64,000 bases of DNA from PALSA-693 sp963702305 (GTDB taxonomy: Bacteria; Actinomycetota; Acidimicrobiia; Acidimicrobiales; Palsa-688), in assembly GCA_963702305.1 (NCBI GenBank), contig CAVPBX010000014.1, positions 124,001 through 188,000 of the forward strand, in the 5' to 3' direction. Each line of letters opens with the position of its first letter. The first letter of the stretch is position 1. A program made the translations under genes and the position numbers. Below the pieces are notes generated by a model, which worked only from the letters and a program-made list of their open reading frames with translations, was not told where the DNA came from and searched no databases. Shown one piece after another: positions 1 to 8,336 of this stretch.

Positions 1-702
1 GGTCCGGGCCGGGGCGCCCCGATGCAGCCACGCCAGTTCCCGCCTCGCGAGGTTCCGGCGGATGGCCTCAGCCTCGCCGGCCTGCTCCGCCCGCTCGGCT
101 CCCGCTGCCAGGTACCCGGCGTAGCCACCCTCGTGCACGTAGGCATGTCCCCGGTCCAATTCGATCATCCGGGTGGTCACCCGGTCGAGGACATGGCGGT
201 CGTGACTGACGAGCACCACGCCGCCGGGGAACCCCGACAGCCATGCCTCGAGCCACGCGATAGCCGGCAAGTCGAGATGATTGGTCGGTTCGTCGAGGAT
301 CAACAGCTCGCAGGGGTGGACCAGGACGCGGGCGAGGGCAACCCGCTTGACCTGACCGCCCGAGAGGTCCGAGACAGGATGGTCGAGCAGGCCGCTCATG
401 CCCAACCGATCGAGGATCGCCTCAGCCTCCCAGCCGGCGCCCACCGCCTTGGCGACGGTCCCCTCCAAGAGTTGAGCGTCCTGGTCCAAGATGCCGACCC
501 GCACGCCCCGGCCCCGACGGACCCGGCCCGCCTCGGGGCCCTGGATTCCGGCCAGCACCCGCAACAAGGTCGACTTGCCGCTGCCGTTGATGCCGACCAC
601 TCCGAGACGGTCGCGGTCCGTGACGGTGACCGACAGCTCGGCAAATAACACCCGGTCCGCGCTCGATACCGAGACGCCGGCCGCGTCGGCGAGGACGGTC
701 AC
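1..702 (-). CDS. ABC-F family ATP-binding protein (partial, 3' end outside window)
   Basis: The reading frame starts at GTG 702 and is still open at base 1, so the C-terminal part is missing. ABC-F proteins are soluble twin-ATPase proteins that act on the ribosome or in antibiotic resistance rather than in transport. Visible in order are Walker A (GINGSGKST), the signature LSGGQ, Walker B with LILDEPTNHLD, and the H-loop VSHD, followed by the charged linker region typical between the two ATPase halves. No membrane segment is seen. The GTG start gives MTVLADAAGVSV, which fits the usual short lead-in to the first ATPase domain; no strong ribosome binding site precedes it. Which ABC-F subfamily it belongs to cannot be told from this half. 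Confidence 0.85.
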   Translation of the reverse strand, partial: MTVLADAAGVSVSSADRVLFAELSVTVTDRDRLGVVGINGSGKSTLLRVLAGIQGPEAGRVRRGRGVRVGILDQDAQLLEGTVAKAVGAGWEAEAILDRLGMSGLLDHPVSDLSGGQVKRVALARVLVHPCELLILDEPTNHLDLPAIAWLEAWLSGFPGGVVLVSHDRHVLDRVTTRMIELDRGHAYVHEGGYAGYLAAGAERAEQAGEAEAIRRNLARRELAWLHRGAPART

Positions 703-808
703 CCCATCACGGTAGAGGACATCAGGAGGTTCGCCCGTGCGATGCCGTCGCCGCAGGGCCAGGATCCCCTAGCCTAAAGGCCAGCATTGACAACGGTTTT
801 TTCGCGAT

Positions 809-882
809 GCCCCTGTAGCTCAGCTGGATAGAGCGGCTGCCTTCTAAGCAGCGGGTCGCAGGTTCGAGTCCTGCCGGGGGCG
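809..882 (+). tRNA. tRNA-Arg (anticodon TCT)
   Basis: A full cloverleaf can be drawn. The acceptor GCCCCTG pairs with CGGGGGC, with discriminator G at 882. The anticodon stem GCTGC/GCAGC encloses the loop CTTCTAA, giving anticodon TCT, which reads AGA. The T arm has GGTTCGAGTCC. The terminal CCA is not encoded. Confidence 0.95.
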
Positions 883-907
883 CTCGGCTCGGCTCGGCGT
901 ACTGCGG

Positions 908-1300
908 TCAGGCTTCGGCCTGGTGGTGACGCTCGTGGCGCTTCGCCTGGCGTCGGGCGGCCCGGCGAAGCTGCAACATCCGTAATGACCCGGCCGTGAA
1001 GACGATCAGCCCGCCGAGGACGGTGGCGAAAAGCAGGTCGAGGGCGAGAGGAATCCGCCAATGGACCCAAAGGAAGCTGACCCGAATGGTGTCCAGGTTT
1101 TGCAGGATGAAGACGAGCACCACGACGAGGAGCACCATGCCGACGGCGAGCGAGATCCACGCCGACGCCGTCCGGGTGGAGGGGATTACGGGAGGTTCGC
1201 CGGTAGGCGCTACCGCACCAGTCGCCGGGACCGCTTCGGGGCTATCGCTGTCGACCCGAGTTGGCTCGGCAACTCGACGGCGTCGGCGGATGGTGGCCAT
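908..1300 (-). CDS. LapA/DUF1049-domain small membrane protein
   Basis: A 130-residue protein with a basic, proline-rich N-terminus and two hydrophobic segments at about residues 47-66 and 83-104. The first ends in the FILQN motif typical of the LapA (DUF1049, YciS-like) family. The C-terminus is strongly basic. In proteobacteria LapA works with LapB in controlling lipopolysaccharide synthesis, but actinomycete relatives occur without that pathway, so the role here is unknown. It is divergent from the Crp/Fnr gene, with 64 bases between the start codons that must hold both promoters. Confidence 0.75.
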   Translation of the reverse strand: MATIRRRRRVAEPTRVDSDSPEAVPATGAVAPTGEPPVIPSTRTASAWISLAVGMVLLVVVLVFILQNLDTIRVSFLWVHWRIPLALDLLFATVLGGLIVFTAGSLRMLQLRRAARRQAKRHERHHQAEA

Positions 1301-1364
1301 GCTCTAGTCATACCCGCGACACGGCGGCTTCGGTCAGCACCCGCTCGCCTAGCCTCTGGCGCCG

Positions 1365-2006
1365 ATGGAGTTGAGCCTGCTCGCCGATCTGGACCGAAGC
1401 CAGCGGGAAGAGATCTTGCGGCGCTGCGTCGCCCGCCGGTTCGACCGGCGCCAGGTCATCTTCCATCACGGTGATGTCAGCGATGGGTTGTACCTGATCA
1501 GCAAGGGTCGGGTGATGGTGCGCATTTCGACCCCCTCCGGCGACGAGGCGTGCCTCACCGTGTCGGGACCGGGCGAATCGGTGGGGGAGCAGTCCCTCCT
1601 CATGGAGGGCGCTGAGCGTTCCGCGGCCGCCATCGCCCTGGAAGCCGTCGAGACCATGTTCCTGTCCCGGGTCGCTTTCGACGCCCTGCGGGCCCAAGAC
1701 GCCGCGCTCGACCGCGTCCTGCTCAAGGTCCTCACCGCCCGGGTCCTGCGGCTGACCGATCAGCTCGTCGAGGCCCTGTTTGTCCCGGCGTCGACTCGAG
1801 TGCTGCTCCGCGTCGCTGACGCGGCCGGACTCTACGGCGACGGGGTGATCCCCCTCACCCAGGATGAGATCGCCTCGTTGGCGGGGTGCACTCGACCGAC
1901 CGTCAACCGGGTGCTACGCCGAGCCGAAGCGGCCGGCCTCATCGATCTGGCCCGACGTCGCATCCGGGTTCTGGACGTCGACGGGCTCCGACGGCGGTCC
2001 GATTGA
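1365..2006 (+). CDS. Crp/Fnr family transcriptional regulator
   Basis: 213 residues, the usual length for the family. Residues 1-120 form a cyclic-nucleotide-binding beta barrel (GDVSDGLYLISKGRV, then GESVGE followed by an R/S-containing phosphate cassette). A long dimer helix follows at about 122-150. The C-terminal winged helix-turn-helix at about 165-195 has the recognition segment LAGCTRPTVNRVLRRAE. No cysteine cluster is present, so an FNR-type iron-sulfur cluster is unlikely and a cyclic nucleotide or another small ligand is more probable. The LapA gene lies upstream and divergent. A perfect 13-bp hairpin lies downstream. Confidence 0.88.
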   Translation: MELSLLADLDRSQREEILRRCVARRFDRRQVIFHHGDVSDGLYLISKGRVMVRISTPSGDEACLTVSGPGESVGEQSLLMEGAERSAAAIALEAVETMFLSRVAFDALRAQDAALDRVLLKVLTARVLRLTDQLVEALFVPASTRVLLRVADAAGLYGDGVIPLTQDEIASLAGCTRPTVNRVLRRAEAAGLIDLARRRIRVLDVDGLRRRSD

Positions 2007-2082
2007 GCGTGGAGTTGGACGGCGGGAAGGTCCGCCGCTGACCAGGTCGGCCGGAAGGGTCGACGGCCGGCGCCGACCCTGG

Positions 2083-2115
2083 GCGGTGGTCTTTGCCCGC
2101 CGCAAAGACCACCGC
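2083..2115. terminator. Perfect 13-bp hairpin between convergent genes
   Basis: Bases 2083-2095 (GCGGTGGTCTTTG) are exactly complementary to 2103-2115, leaving a 7-base loop. The hairpin lies between the 3' ends of the Crp/Fnr gene (plus) and the kelch gene (minus), the right place for a bidirectional terminator. No T-run follows on either strand, so termination would be of the non-canonical actinobacterial kind. The remaining 2007-2298 gap shows no gene. Confidence 0.55.
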
Positions 2116-2298
2116 ACGGGATTGCCCCCTCGGTTTCCGTGACGACCGCGCCGTTGCGGAGTCCCGGTATCGACAGCGTGACGCAAGTGCCGGCGGCGTT
2201 CCGTGCCGGCCGACACGCTGGGGATATGACATTCGTCACGTGCTGTCGGAGGGACACGCGATGCTTCCCGTGGCACTCGCCGACGACGGCCGGCGGGT

Positions 2299-4044
2299 TT
2301 ACGAGACTGCGGCGCCCCGCCGTCGCCACCAGCCGACTGCCACCAGCCCGCCCCACGTGGCAGCCGGTATGGAGAACGCGATGCCGGTCAGGACGGCGCG
2401 CTGGGTCGCGGTGGAGGGACCGGAACCGGGTACCCCGACCACATCGACCGTGGCCACCAGGTCGGCGATCTGGCCGGCCCGGTTGAGGCCGGCGGCGTCG
2501 AAGTGATGCGTTCCCCCGGCGGCAGAAGTGGGGACCCCCACGGTGGCCGTGAACGCGCCCTTCGAGTCGGCGACGGCCCGGCCGACCAGCGTTGGCGCCG
2601 AGTGGAAGGTGATGACGATGGCGGTGCCGGGCTGGAAGCCGTCGCCCTCCAGCTTGACCAGATCGCCTCGGTGCAGGACGTGTCCTGTCGCGATCAGGGG
2701 AGCGGTATTGGATCCGAGGGCTGCCGTGGGCGATGTCGTGGTGGATGTCGACGCCGAGCTGGCGGGCGTATGGGCCCTCGCTCGCGAGGGCGACGACGAG
2801 GGGGAGGTGGTGGGGGCAGCGATCCGGGCCGGTCCGGACGCGGGAACTGTCCCTGTCCCCAGGATGACCGGTGTCTGGCCGGTGAGGATCACGGTGTCGC
2901 CGAGAACGACCCCACCAGGACCGACACCACCGAAGACCAGCAGCTGATGGGTGGAGCTGTCAAAGGCCGCGGCAGCGCCGACGCGGGGCGACGGGGCCCC
3001 GGCCGTGCGAGCGCGGGACCACGCCACGCCGTTCCACAACCAGGTGTCGTTGAGGGCGCCGGCGGTGCCTGCTCCGCCGAAGGCCACCACGCCGCCGGTG
3101 AGCCCATCCGTCAATACGACCGCGTGGTCACGAGCGGGGGGGCTGGCTGTCGAGGCCACGCGTCCCCATGTGGTGCCGTTCCAGGCCCAGGAGTCGTTGA
3201 GTAGCTTCGGTGATGTCGACCCGGCGGGCGTGGACTCGCCACCAAACAGCAGGGCGCTGCTGCGGGCCGGGTCGACGACCGTCAGGCTCGCCCCCGAGCG
3301 AGGGGACGGCCCCGGGGTCGTCGACGGCGTCCATCCCGCGCCGGACCACACCCAGGTGTCTGACAGGACGGTGAGCCCGCTGGTTGGTGCGGAGGCGGCG
3401 GTCTGGACGCCGACCGCGGGTGCCGCGGGGGGCGACCCCGCGGGGGGCGCGGTCGTGGTGGTGGTCGTGGTAGTCGGAGCCGAGCCGCCCGACAGTCCCG
3501 TCCCCCCGAAGAGGACCAGATGGCCGGCGCCGTCATAGCCCATGGCCGCAGCTTCACGAGCGCTCGGGGCGTGGGACACCAGCTCGTCGGTTTCCTGGTA
3601 CCACGACGCCCCGTTCCAGGCCCAGGTGTCGCCCAGCGGTTGGCCGTCTGCCCCCTGACCGCCGAAGAGGATCAGCTGGTGCAACTTGGGGTCGAACGCC
3701 ATGGACGCCATCCGGCGGGCCGGGGGCGCTTGCACCACGGTGGCTGGGAAGTCGGCCCAGGTCGACCCGTTCCACACCCAGGTGTCATTGGACAGGCGGC
3801 CGTTCGACTCCACCCCTCCGAAGAGGACGACCGTCTTGTTGTCGCTGTCGTACACCGCCGACGCATACGCAAGGGGTGGCGGCGTCACCGGCGGGGAGAC
3901 CGTCGACCAGGTCAGGGCGAGCGGCGCCGGCGTACTGCCGGCGGTCAGCACCGCGCCGAAGGCGGGTCCAACGGGCAGTAGGCCCGCCACCAGGGGCAAG
4001 CCGAGCAGCAGTCGCCAGCGTCGGTTGGATCGGTGCGCCGTCAT
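2299..4044 (-). CDS. Secreted kelch-repeat protein with C-terminal membrane anchor
   Basis: 581 residues. An N-terminal signal peptide (RRWRLLLGLPLVAGLLPVGPA) is followed by six kelch-like blades at about residues 50-385, each with LFGG or FGG, then DTWVWNG or DTWAWNG, the galactose-oxidase-type motif set. A Thr-rich linker (TTTTTTTT near residue 190) interrupts blade three or four. A Ser/Thr/Pro-rich spacer at about 400-440 leads to an Ig-like region and a C-terminal hydrophobic segment with SIPAATWGGLVAVGWW followed by RRR, suggesting membrane or wall retention. No catalytic residues are recognised, so it is probably a binding or structural surface protein. tRNA-Gly lies just upstream on the same strand. 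Confidence 0.8.
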   Translation of the reverse strand: MTAHRSNRRWRLLLGLPLVAGLLPVGPAFGAVLTAGSTPAPLALTWSTVSPPVTPPPLAYASAVYDSDNKTVVLFGGVESNGRLSNDTWVWNGSTWADFPATVVQAPPARRMASMAFDPKLHQLILFGGQGADGQPLGDTWAWNGASWYQETDELVSHAPSAREAAAMGYDGAGHLVLFGGTGLSGGSAPTTTTTTTTAPPAGSPPAAPAVGVQTAASAPTSGLTVLSDTWVWSGAGWTPSTTPGPSPRSGASLTVVDPARSSALLFGGESTPAGSTSPKLLNDSWAWNGTTWGRVASTASPPARDHAVVLTDGLTGGVVAFGGAGTAGALNDTWLWNGVAWSRARTAGAPSPRVGAAAAFDSSTHQLLVFGGVGPGGVVLGDTVILTGQTPVILGTGTVPASGPARIAAPTTSPSSSPSRARAHTPASSASTSTTTSPTAALGSNTAPLIATGHVLHRGDLVKLEGDGFQPGTAIVITFHSAPTLVGRAVADSKGAFTATVGVPTSAAGGTHHFDAAGLNRAGQIADLVATVDVVGVPGSGPSTATQRAVLTGIAFSIPAATWGGLVAVGWWRRRGAAVS

Positions 4045-4077
4045 GGGTTTAGGGCGGATTGGGACAGTAACCCGTCG

Positions 4078-4148
4078 AGCGGGCGACGGGAATCGAACCC
4101 GCGTAATCAGCTTGGAAGGCTGAGGCTCTGCCGTTGAGCTACGCCCGC
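4078..4148 (-). tRNA. tRNA-Gly (anticodon TCC)
   Basis: Read on the minus strand, the acceptor GCGGGCG pairs with CGCCCGC. The anticodon stem TCAGC/GCTGA encloses CTTCCAA, giving anticodon TCC. The T arm has GGTTCGATTCC. The 71-base length and the U discriminator are usual for tRNA-Gly. CCA is not encoded. Confidence 0.95.
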
Positions 4149-4191
4149 AGCTCAGTGCGGAGCCTACCCGGTACCGCGAGGGACGAACCTG

Positions 4192-4263
4192 TCGGGGAGG
4201 GGGGATTCGAACCCCCGACCTCCTGCTCCCAAAGCAGGTGCGCTACCGCTGCGCCACTCCCCG
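4192..4263 (-). tRNA. tRNA-Pro (anticodon TGG)
   Basis: On the minus strand the acceptor CGGGGAG pairs with CTCCCCG. The anticodon stem CCTGC/GCAGG encloses TTTGGGA, giving anticodon TGG. The T arm has GGTTCGAATCC and the discriminator is A. It lies 43 bases upstream of tRNA-Gly on the same strand, so the two are probably co-transcribed. Confidence 0.95.
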
Positions 4264-4470
4264 TACGACTCCTGTACCGATGACCTGCACTCTTCTCGCT
4301 CGCCGCCTGGGAGGTTTGCTCGCGCCACGCCCCACCCGGCGATATTACCACTGGCGCGGATCAGCACGAAAGGCCATGGCATCCCGGGCTTCGGGACGTC
4401 CCGGGCGGCCTCCGGGGGCGGAATACCAATTCGCCCCCCGCCGTTTTTCTTGGTGAAAAGAGGTAGCCCG

Positions 4471-4593
4471 ATGAAAGTCAGAAGTTCGCTCAAGTCGTTG
4501 AAAGCGAAGGACGGATCGAGGGTCGTGCGGCGTCGTGGCCGGACGTTCATCATCAACAAGCTGCACCCGCGCTGGAAGGCTCGCCAGGGATGA
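4471..4593 (+). CDS. rpmJ: Ribosomal protein L36, cysteine-free (zinc-independent) form
   Basis: A 40-residue protein beginning MKVRSSLKSLKAKDGSRVV and ending HPRWKARQG, clearly bL36. The zinc-ribbon cysteines of the standard form are absent, so this is the C-minus paralogue type (as YkgO in E. coli), which replaces zinc-containing L36 when zinc is short. An AAAGAGG ribosome binding site ends about seven bases before ATG 4471. Such genes are commonly repressed by Zur, but no convincing Zur box was seen in the 200 bases between tRNA-Pro and the start. It stands alone, away from the ribosomal protein operons. Confidence 0.9.
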   Translation: MKVRSSLKSLKAKDGSRVVRRRGRTFIINKLHPRWKARQG

Positions 4594-4842
4594 CGTTGCC
4601 AGGCCCGTGCGCCCGAGGGCGTCCGCAGTAGACGTCGAAGTGCTGCGGCCGGGGTCGCCGACTGAGTGACCCCGAACGGCGGTTGGATGGTCACCGGGGT
4701 GGCAGTGAGTGATCACCAGGTGAACCGCCAGTGAACGGCGTATGGAGCGGCCGAAATCCCCAGGGAAGTCCCCAGCTTGTCCTCTTCCCCCGGCGAGCCG
4801 GGTCCCGCACAATCGCAGAGCGCAGGGCGATCGGAGGCCGCA

Positions 4843-5523
4843 GTGGAGGTGCTCAACAGGCAGTTGGCGGTTTCCCTGGTCGAGGCGCCACCCGGATTGT
4901 TGGCGTTGGCGGATCTGGATGAGGCGGTGGTTCGGATCTTTGGTCTGGTCCGGGAGGCGCTCGATGGGGCGACGGACATCTTCTTGACCGCCGACCGCAG
5001 AGCCGCCCGCAGTCTGGTGGAGCGCGATCACCTGATCGACGCCTTGCACCGGCAGGCGGACTCCACCGTGATGGAGGAGTTGGTTCGGCCCGGTGACTTC
5101 GATCTGCGTGATCGCCATCGTCATTTGCTGATCGTGCGGATTCTTCCCGAGCTGGAACGCAGCGGCGACCTCGCCGAGCACATCGCCTCCCACGCGTCGC
5201 AGGGTTTGGCCGAGTGGCTCAGCCCGCGGGCCCGGACGCTGGTGGCGCAGATGGGGAAGCTGGGATCAGAGATGTGGGGTCTCGCGGCTGACGCCTACGC
5301 CCACGGCGACGGGGCGGTGGCCGAGCTTCTGCGGTGCCGGGACGATGAGATCGACGACTTGCATGTGAGCTTGACGGCGGAGTTGGCCGCGGGCCGGGTG
5401 TCGGTGCCGGTCGCCATCGAGATGGCGCTGGTCGCCCGGTACTTCGAGCGGCTTGGCGACCACGCCGTCAATGTCGCCCGCCAGGTCCGGACCATGACCG
5501 CGGTTCTGGCCCGAGAGTCGTAG
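4843..5523 (+). CDS. PhoU-domain protein
   Basis: 226 residues from GTG 4843, which has a GGAGG ribosome binding site ending five bases upstream. An in-frame ATG at 4777 lies in probable promoter DNA and would add a disordered lead. The protein is all helical with two PhoU repeats. The second carries the usual ALVARYFERLGDHAVNVARQV block (the E-R-x-x-D-H-x-x-N pattern) and the first has the related LERSGDLAEHI. PhoU proteins restrain phosphate uptake through Pst and PhoR and bind metal clusters at these motifs. No pst or phoR genes are adjacent; instead a small protein and a SixA phosphatase follow. Confidence 0.85.
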   Translation: MEVLNRQLAVSLVEAPPGLLALADLDEAVVRIFGLVREALDGATDIFLTADRRAARSLVERDHLIDALHRQADSTVMEELVRPGDFDLRDRHRHLLIVRILPELERSGDLAEHIASHASQGLAEWLSPRARTLVAQMGKLGSEMWGLAADAYAHGDGAVAELLRCRDDEIDDLHVSLTAELAAGRVSVPVAIEMALVARYFERLGDHAVNVARQVRTMTAVLARES

Positions 5524-5534
5524 GCGACGGTTCG

Positions 5535-5705
5535 ATGGGTTGGGCCGTGACCATGGAGGGGCGGGCTGATCCTGGCGGCATCGTGCTGCTGGTGGAGGAA
5601 CGCGAAGAGGCCGAGAGCATCGCCAGTGAGATTCGTAGCCGGGGCCCGAGGGTGGTGGTTCGGCCCTATCCCGACCGGGAGATCGTGGCGCAGCCTCGGG
5701 CGTAG
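5535..5705 (+). CDS. Small protein of unknown function between phoU and sixA
   Basis: An ATG at 5535 opens a 56-residue frame ending at TAG 5705, starting 11 bases after the PhoU gene. The middle part reads GIVLLVEEREEAESIASEI followed by RGPRVVVRPYPDRE, which looks like a beta-alpha-beta unit resembling the first third of a receiver domain but without the rest. No strong ribosome binding site is seen, although coupling to the upstream stop is possible. It may be a real small protein of the PhoU-SixA unit or a non-coding spacer; the compositional look of the peptide favours coding only weakly. Confidence 0.4.
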   Translation: MGWAVTMEGRADPGGIVLLVEEREEAESIASEIRSRGPRVVVRPYPDREIVAQPRA

Positions 5706-5768
5706 TCGAACGCGGCCTCGCTAGCTTGTGCCGAGCCAACGACGATCGGACCGGGGCAGGGGGCGCGC

Positions 5769-6251
5769 GTGCGAATCATCGTGGTGCGACACGGACAAGC
5801 CGAAGCGAAGAAAGCCCACCGAGGACCCGATGCCGACCGTCCGCTGGTGGCGCGTGGCCGCCGGCAGGCGGAGCGTCTCAGCAAAGTCATCAGCGGCGGT
5901 GGTGGTGGGCCCAGGAGGGTCATCTCGAGTCCGGCTCTGCGCTGCGTGCAGACCGTCCAGCCGCTGGCCGAGAAGCTCGGCTTGGCCGTGGAGGTGTCGG
6001 AGCAGCTGTCGACTGATGGGGCGCGGGCGGCTGTCGAGTTGTGCCGGCAGCTGTTGTCGTCCGAACCGGAAGACTCGAGCGTGGTGCTGTGCACCCATCG
6101 GGAGGTCCTCGTCGAGTTGCTCCCGGAGCTGTCGAAGGAGTTCGGCCGCAAGCTCGGCCACCGGCCGCCGGGGGCCAAAGGGGGAGTCTGGATCCTGCGG
6201 TTCCGGGCCGGGAAGCTGGACCGAGTGGACTACGACCCGCCAGCGGCCTGA
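5769..6251 (+). CDS. sixA: SixA-like phosphohistidine phosphatase (histidine phosphatase superfamily)
   Basis: 160 residues from GTG 5769. The catalytic RHG motif sits at the N-terminus (MRIIVVRHGQAE) and is followed by RPLVARGRRQAERL, the SixA version of the family signature. The second catalytic histidine is in VVLCTHREVLVELL at about residue 109. SixA enzymes remove phosphate from histidine of phosphotransfer domains or related proteins. It lies downstream of PhoU and a small protein on the same strand, suggesting a phosphate-signalling unit. No signal peptide. Confidence 0.82.
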   Translation: MRIIVVRHGQAEAKKAHRGPDADRPLVARGRRQAERLSKVISGGGGGPRRVISSPALRCVQTVQPLAEKLGLAVEVSEQLSTDGARAAVELCRQLLSSEPEDSSVVLCTHREVLVELLPELSKEFGRKLGHRPPGAKGGVWILRFRAGKLDRVDYDPPAA

Positions 6252-6314
6252 CCCCGACCCGGAGCGATGGGGAACCCGCCTGCGCGTCGCGCCCCCCTAG
6301 ACTGCGGGATCTCT

Positions 6315-7682
6315 ATGAAAGCCGTGGTCGAGCCCCTCGAGGGCAACAAGGTCAAACTCACTGTCCAGGTCGACGAGCAGGAGTTCGAGAAGGCCATCGA
6401 CGCGGCGTTCCGCAAGATCGCCCGCGAGGTACGGGTTCCCGGATTCCGGCCCGGTAAGGCCCCCCGGCGCATCCTCGAAGCCCGCCTGGGCAAGGAGAGC
6501 GGACGGGCCGAAGCCCTCCGTGACGCCCTGCCGGACTACTACTCGGAGGCGCTGCGCCAGCACGAGGTGGACGCCATCGCCGCTCCCGAGATCGACATCA
6601 CGGAGGGCCAGGAGTCGGGGGCGGTGTCCTTTGACGCCGTGGTCGAAGTCCGGCCCCAACTGCAGCTGGCCGGGTACGGCGGTCTGCGCGTCGAGATCCC
6701 CAGCCCGGTGGTCACCGACGAGGAGATCGACGCCCAGGTGGACCGCCTCCGGGGCAACTTCGGTGAGCTCACGCCGGTGGACCGCCCGGCCCGCGACGGC
6801 GACCATCTCACCATCGACCTCAAGGGCTCACGCGACGGTCAGGATGTCGCGGGCATGTCGACGGACGACTTCCTGTACGAGCTGGGCAGCGGCACGGTGC
6901 TGCCGGAGCTCGACGTCCAACTGAGCGGCGCCCGACCGGGCGACATCCTGGCCTTCGACGCCGAGCTGCCGGACGGCAAGGTGGCGTTCAAAGTCCTCGT
7001 CAAGGAGGTCAAGCAGAAGGTCCTGCCGGACGTGACCGACGAGTGGGCGTCAGAGGCGTCGGAGTTCGACACCGTCGCTGAGCTCCGGGACGACATCGCC
7101 AAGCGCATGGGTCTCATCAAGCGGCTCCAGTCCAGCATGGCGCTGCGCAACGGCGCCATCGAGGCGCTGGTCGAGCTCGTCGACACCGACCCGCCGGCGC
7201 CGCTGGTGGACGCCGAGGTGGAGCGCCGGGTGCACGACCTCGAACACCGCCTCCAGGCCCAGAAGGCGAGCGTCAGCCAGTACCTCGAGGCGACGGGCCA
7301 GACTCCCGAGCAGGTGGTCGAGGGGATGCGAGAAGGGGCGGCCGAGGCGGTCAAGGCGGACCTGGCCTTGCGGGCCGTCGCCGAGGGCGAGCACCTGGAG
7401 CCGACCGACGCGGACATCGACACCGAGATCGAGCGCCTGGCGGAGTCCAACCAGATGAAGCCGGCCGAGCTTCGGCGCAACCTCGAGCGCGCAGACCAGA
7501 TGCCCGCGGTACGCTCGGACTGGAAGAAGAGCAAGGCCCTGGAATGGCTCGTCGAGCATGTCGAGGTGGTCGACGCTGACGGCCAGCCCATCGACCGAGC
7601 GCTTCTCGAGCCAGACAGCCCACCCGAAGCAACCGAACCCGAGGAATCGGCAGCGACCACCCAAGAGACCGGAGAAGCGTGA
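6315..7682 (+). CDS. tig: Trigger factor (ribosome-associated chaperone and prolyl isomerase)
   Basis: 455 residues from ATG 6315, whose product starts MKAVVEPLEGNKVKL as in the family; an earlier in-frame start at 6267 is unlikely. The N-terminal ribosome-binding domain has the signature VPGFRPGKAP at residues 41-50. The FKBP-type domain covers about residues 150-245 and the helical C-terminal chaperone domain follows to about residue 430, with an acidic tail. The TGA overlaps the GTG start of clpP (GTGA), so the two are translationally coupled, as is common for tig-clpP-clpX. Confidence 0.95.
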   Translation: MKAVVEPLEGNKVKLTVQVDEQEFEKAIDAAFRKIAREVRVPGFRPGKAPRRILEARLGKESGRAEALRDALPDYYSEALRQHEVDAIAAPEIDITEGQESGAVSFDAVVEVRPQLQLAGYGGLRVEIPSPVVTDEEIDAQVDRLRGNFGELTPVDRPARDGDHLTIDLKGSRDGQDVAGMSTDDFLYELGSGTVLPELDVQLSGARPGDILAFDAELPDGKVAFKVLVKEVKQKVLPDVTDEWASEASEFDTVAELRDDIAKRMGLIKRLQSSMALRNGAIEALVELVDTDPPAPLVDAEVERRVHDLEHRLQAQKASVSQYLEATGQTPEQVVEGMREGAAEAVKADLALRAVAEGEHLEPTDADIDTEIERLAESNQMKPAELRRNLERADQMPAVRSDWKKSKALEWLVEHVEVVDADGQPIDRALLEPDSPPEATEPEESAATTQETGEA

Positions 7683-8314
7683 TCAAGCCCGTCGCCCAGT
7701 ACCACATCCCGGGGGTCTTCGAACAGACCAACCGGGGGGAGAAGAGCTACGACCTGTTCTCCCGGATGCTCGAGGAGAACATCGTCTTCATGGGCACCCC
7801 GATCGATGACTACGTCGCCAACGCGGTGTGCGCCCAGATGCTGTATCTGGAGTACAAGAACGCCGATAAGGAAATCAGCCTCTACATCAACAGCCCGGGC
7901 GGCGACATCACCGCGCTGTTCGCCATCTACGACACCATGAAGTTCGTCAAGAACGACATCTCGACGTTCTGCTACGGCCAGGCGGCTTCGGCGGCCGCGG
8001 TCATCCTGGCCGGCGGTACGCCCGGGAAGCGGTACGCCCTGCCCCACGCCCGCATCCTCATCCACCAGCCCTACGGCGGCGCCGCGGGCCAGGCCGCCGA
8101 CATCGAGATCCAAGCCAAGGAGATCCTGCGCATGCGGGACCTGCTCAACCAGATGCTCGCCAGCGACACCGGCCAGACGGAGGCGAAGGTGGCCAAGGAC
8201 ACTGACCGGGATTTCATCATGAGCGCCGCCGAGGCCCAGGATTACGGCATTATCGACGAAGTCATCACCACACGAGAGCTCGCCGCCGTCCCGCTGGCCG
8301 CGGGCGTCGCCTGA
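7679..8314 (+). CDS. clpP: ATP-dependent Clp protease proteolytic subunit
   Basis: 211 residues from GTG 7679. The catalytic triad is Ser104 (in GQAASAAAV), His129 (LIHQPYGG) and Asp178 (DTDRD). The 25 and 49 residue spacings match E. coli ClpP. The residues after the serine are AAA rather than the common MGA. The short N-terminal lead probably contains the propeptide. It forms the peptidase chamber driven by ClpX, encoded 22 bases downstream. No second clpP copy lies beside it, although most actinomycetes have at least two. Confidence 0.96.
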   Translation: MIKPVAQYHIPGVFEQTNRGEKSYDLFSRMLEENIVFMGTPIDDYVANAVCAQMLYLEYKNADKEISLYINSPGGDITALFAIYDTMKFVKNDISTFCYGQAASAAAVILAGGTPGKRYALPHARILIHQPYGGAAGQAADIEIQAKEILRMRDLLNQMLASDTGQTEAKVAKDTDRDFIMSAAEAQDYGIIDEVITTRELAAVPLAAGVA

Positions 8315-8336
8315 GGCCCCGGGGGGAACAGCAGTC

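Noticed and set aside
4264..4470. Zur box ahead of the zinc-free L36 gene
   Set aside because: Only a loose CGTTTTTCTTGGTGAAAAG was seen; the dyad is too imperfect to support.
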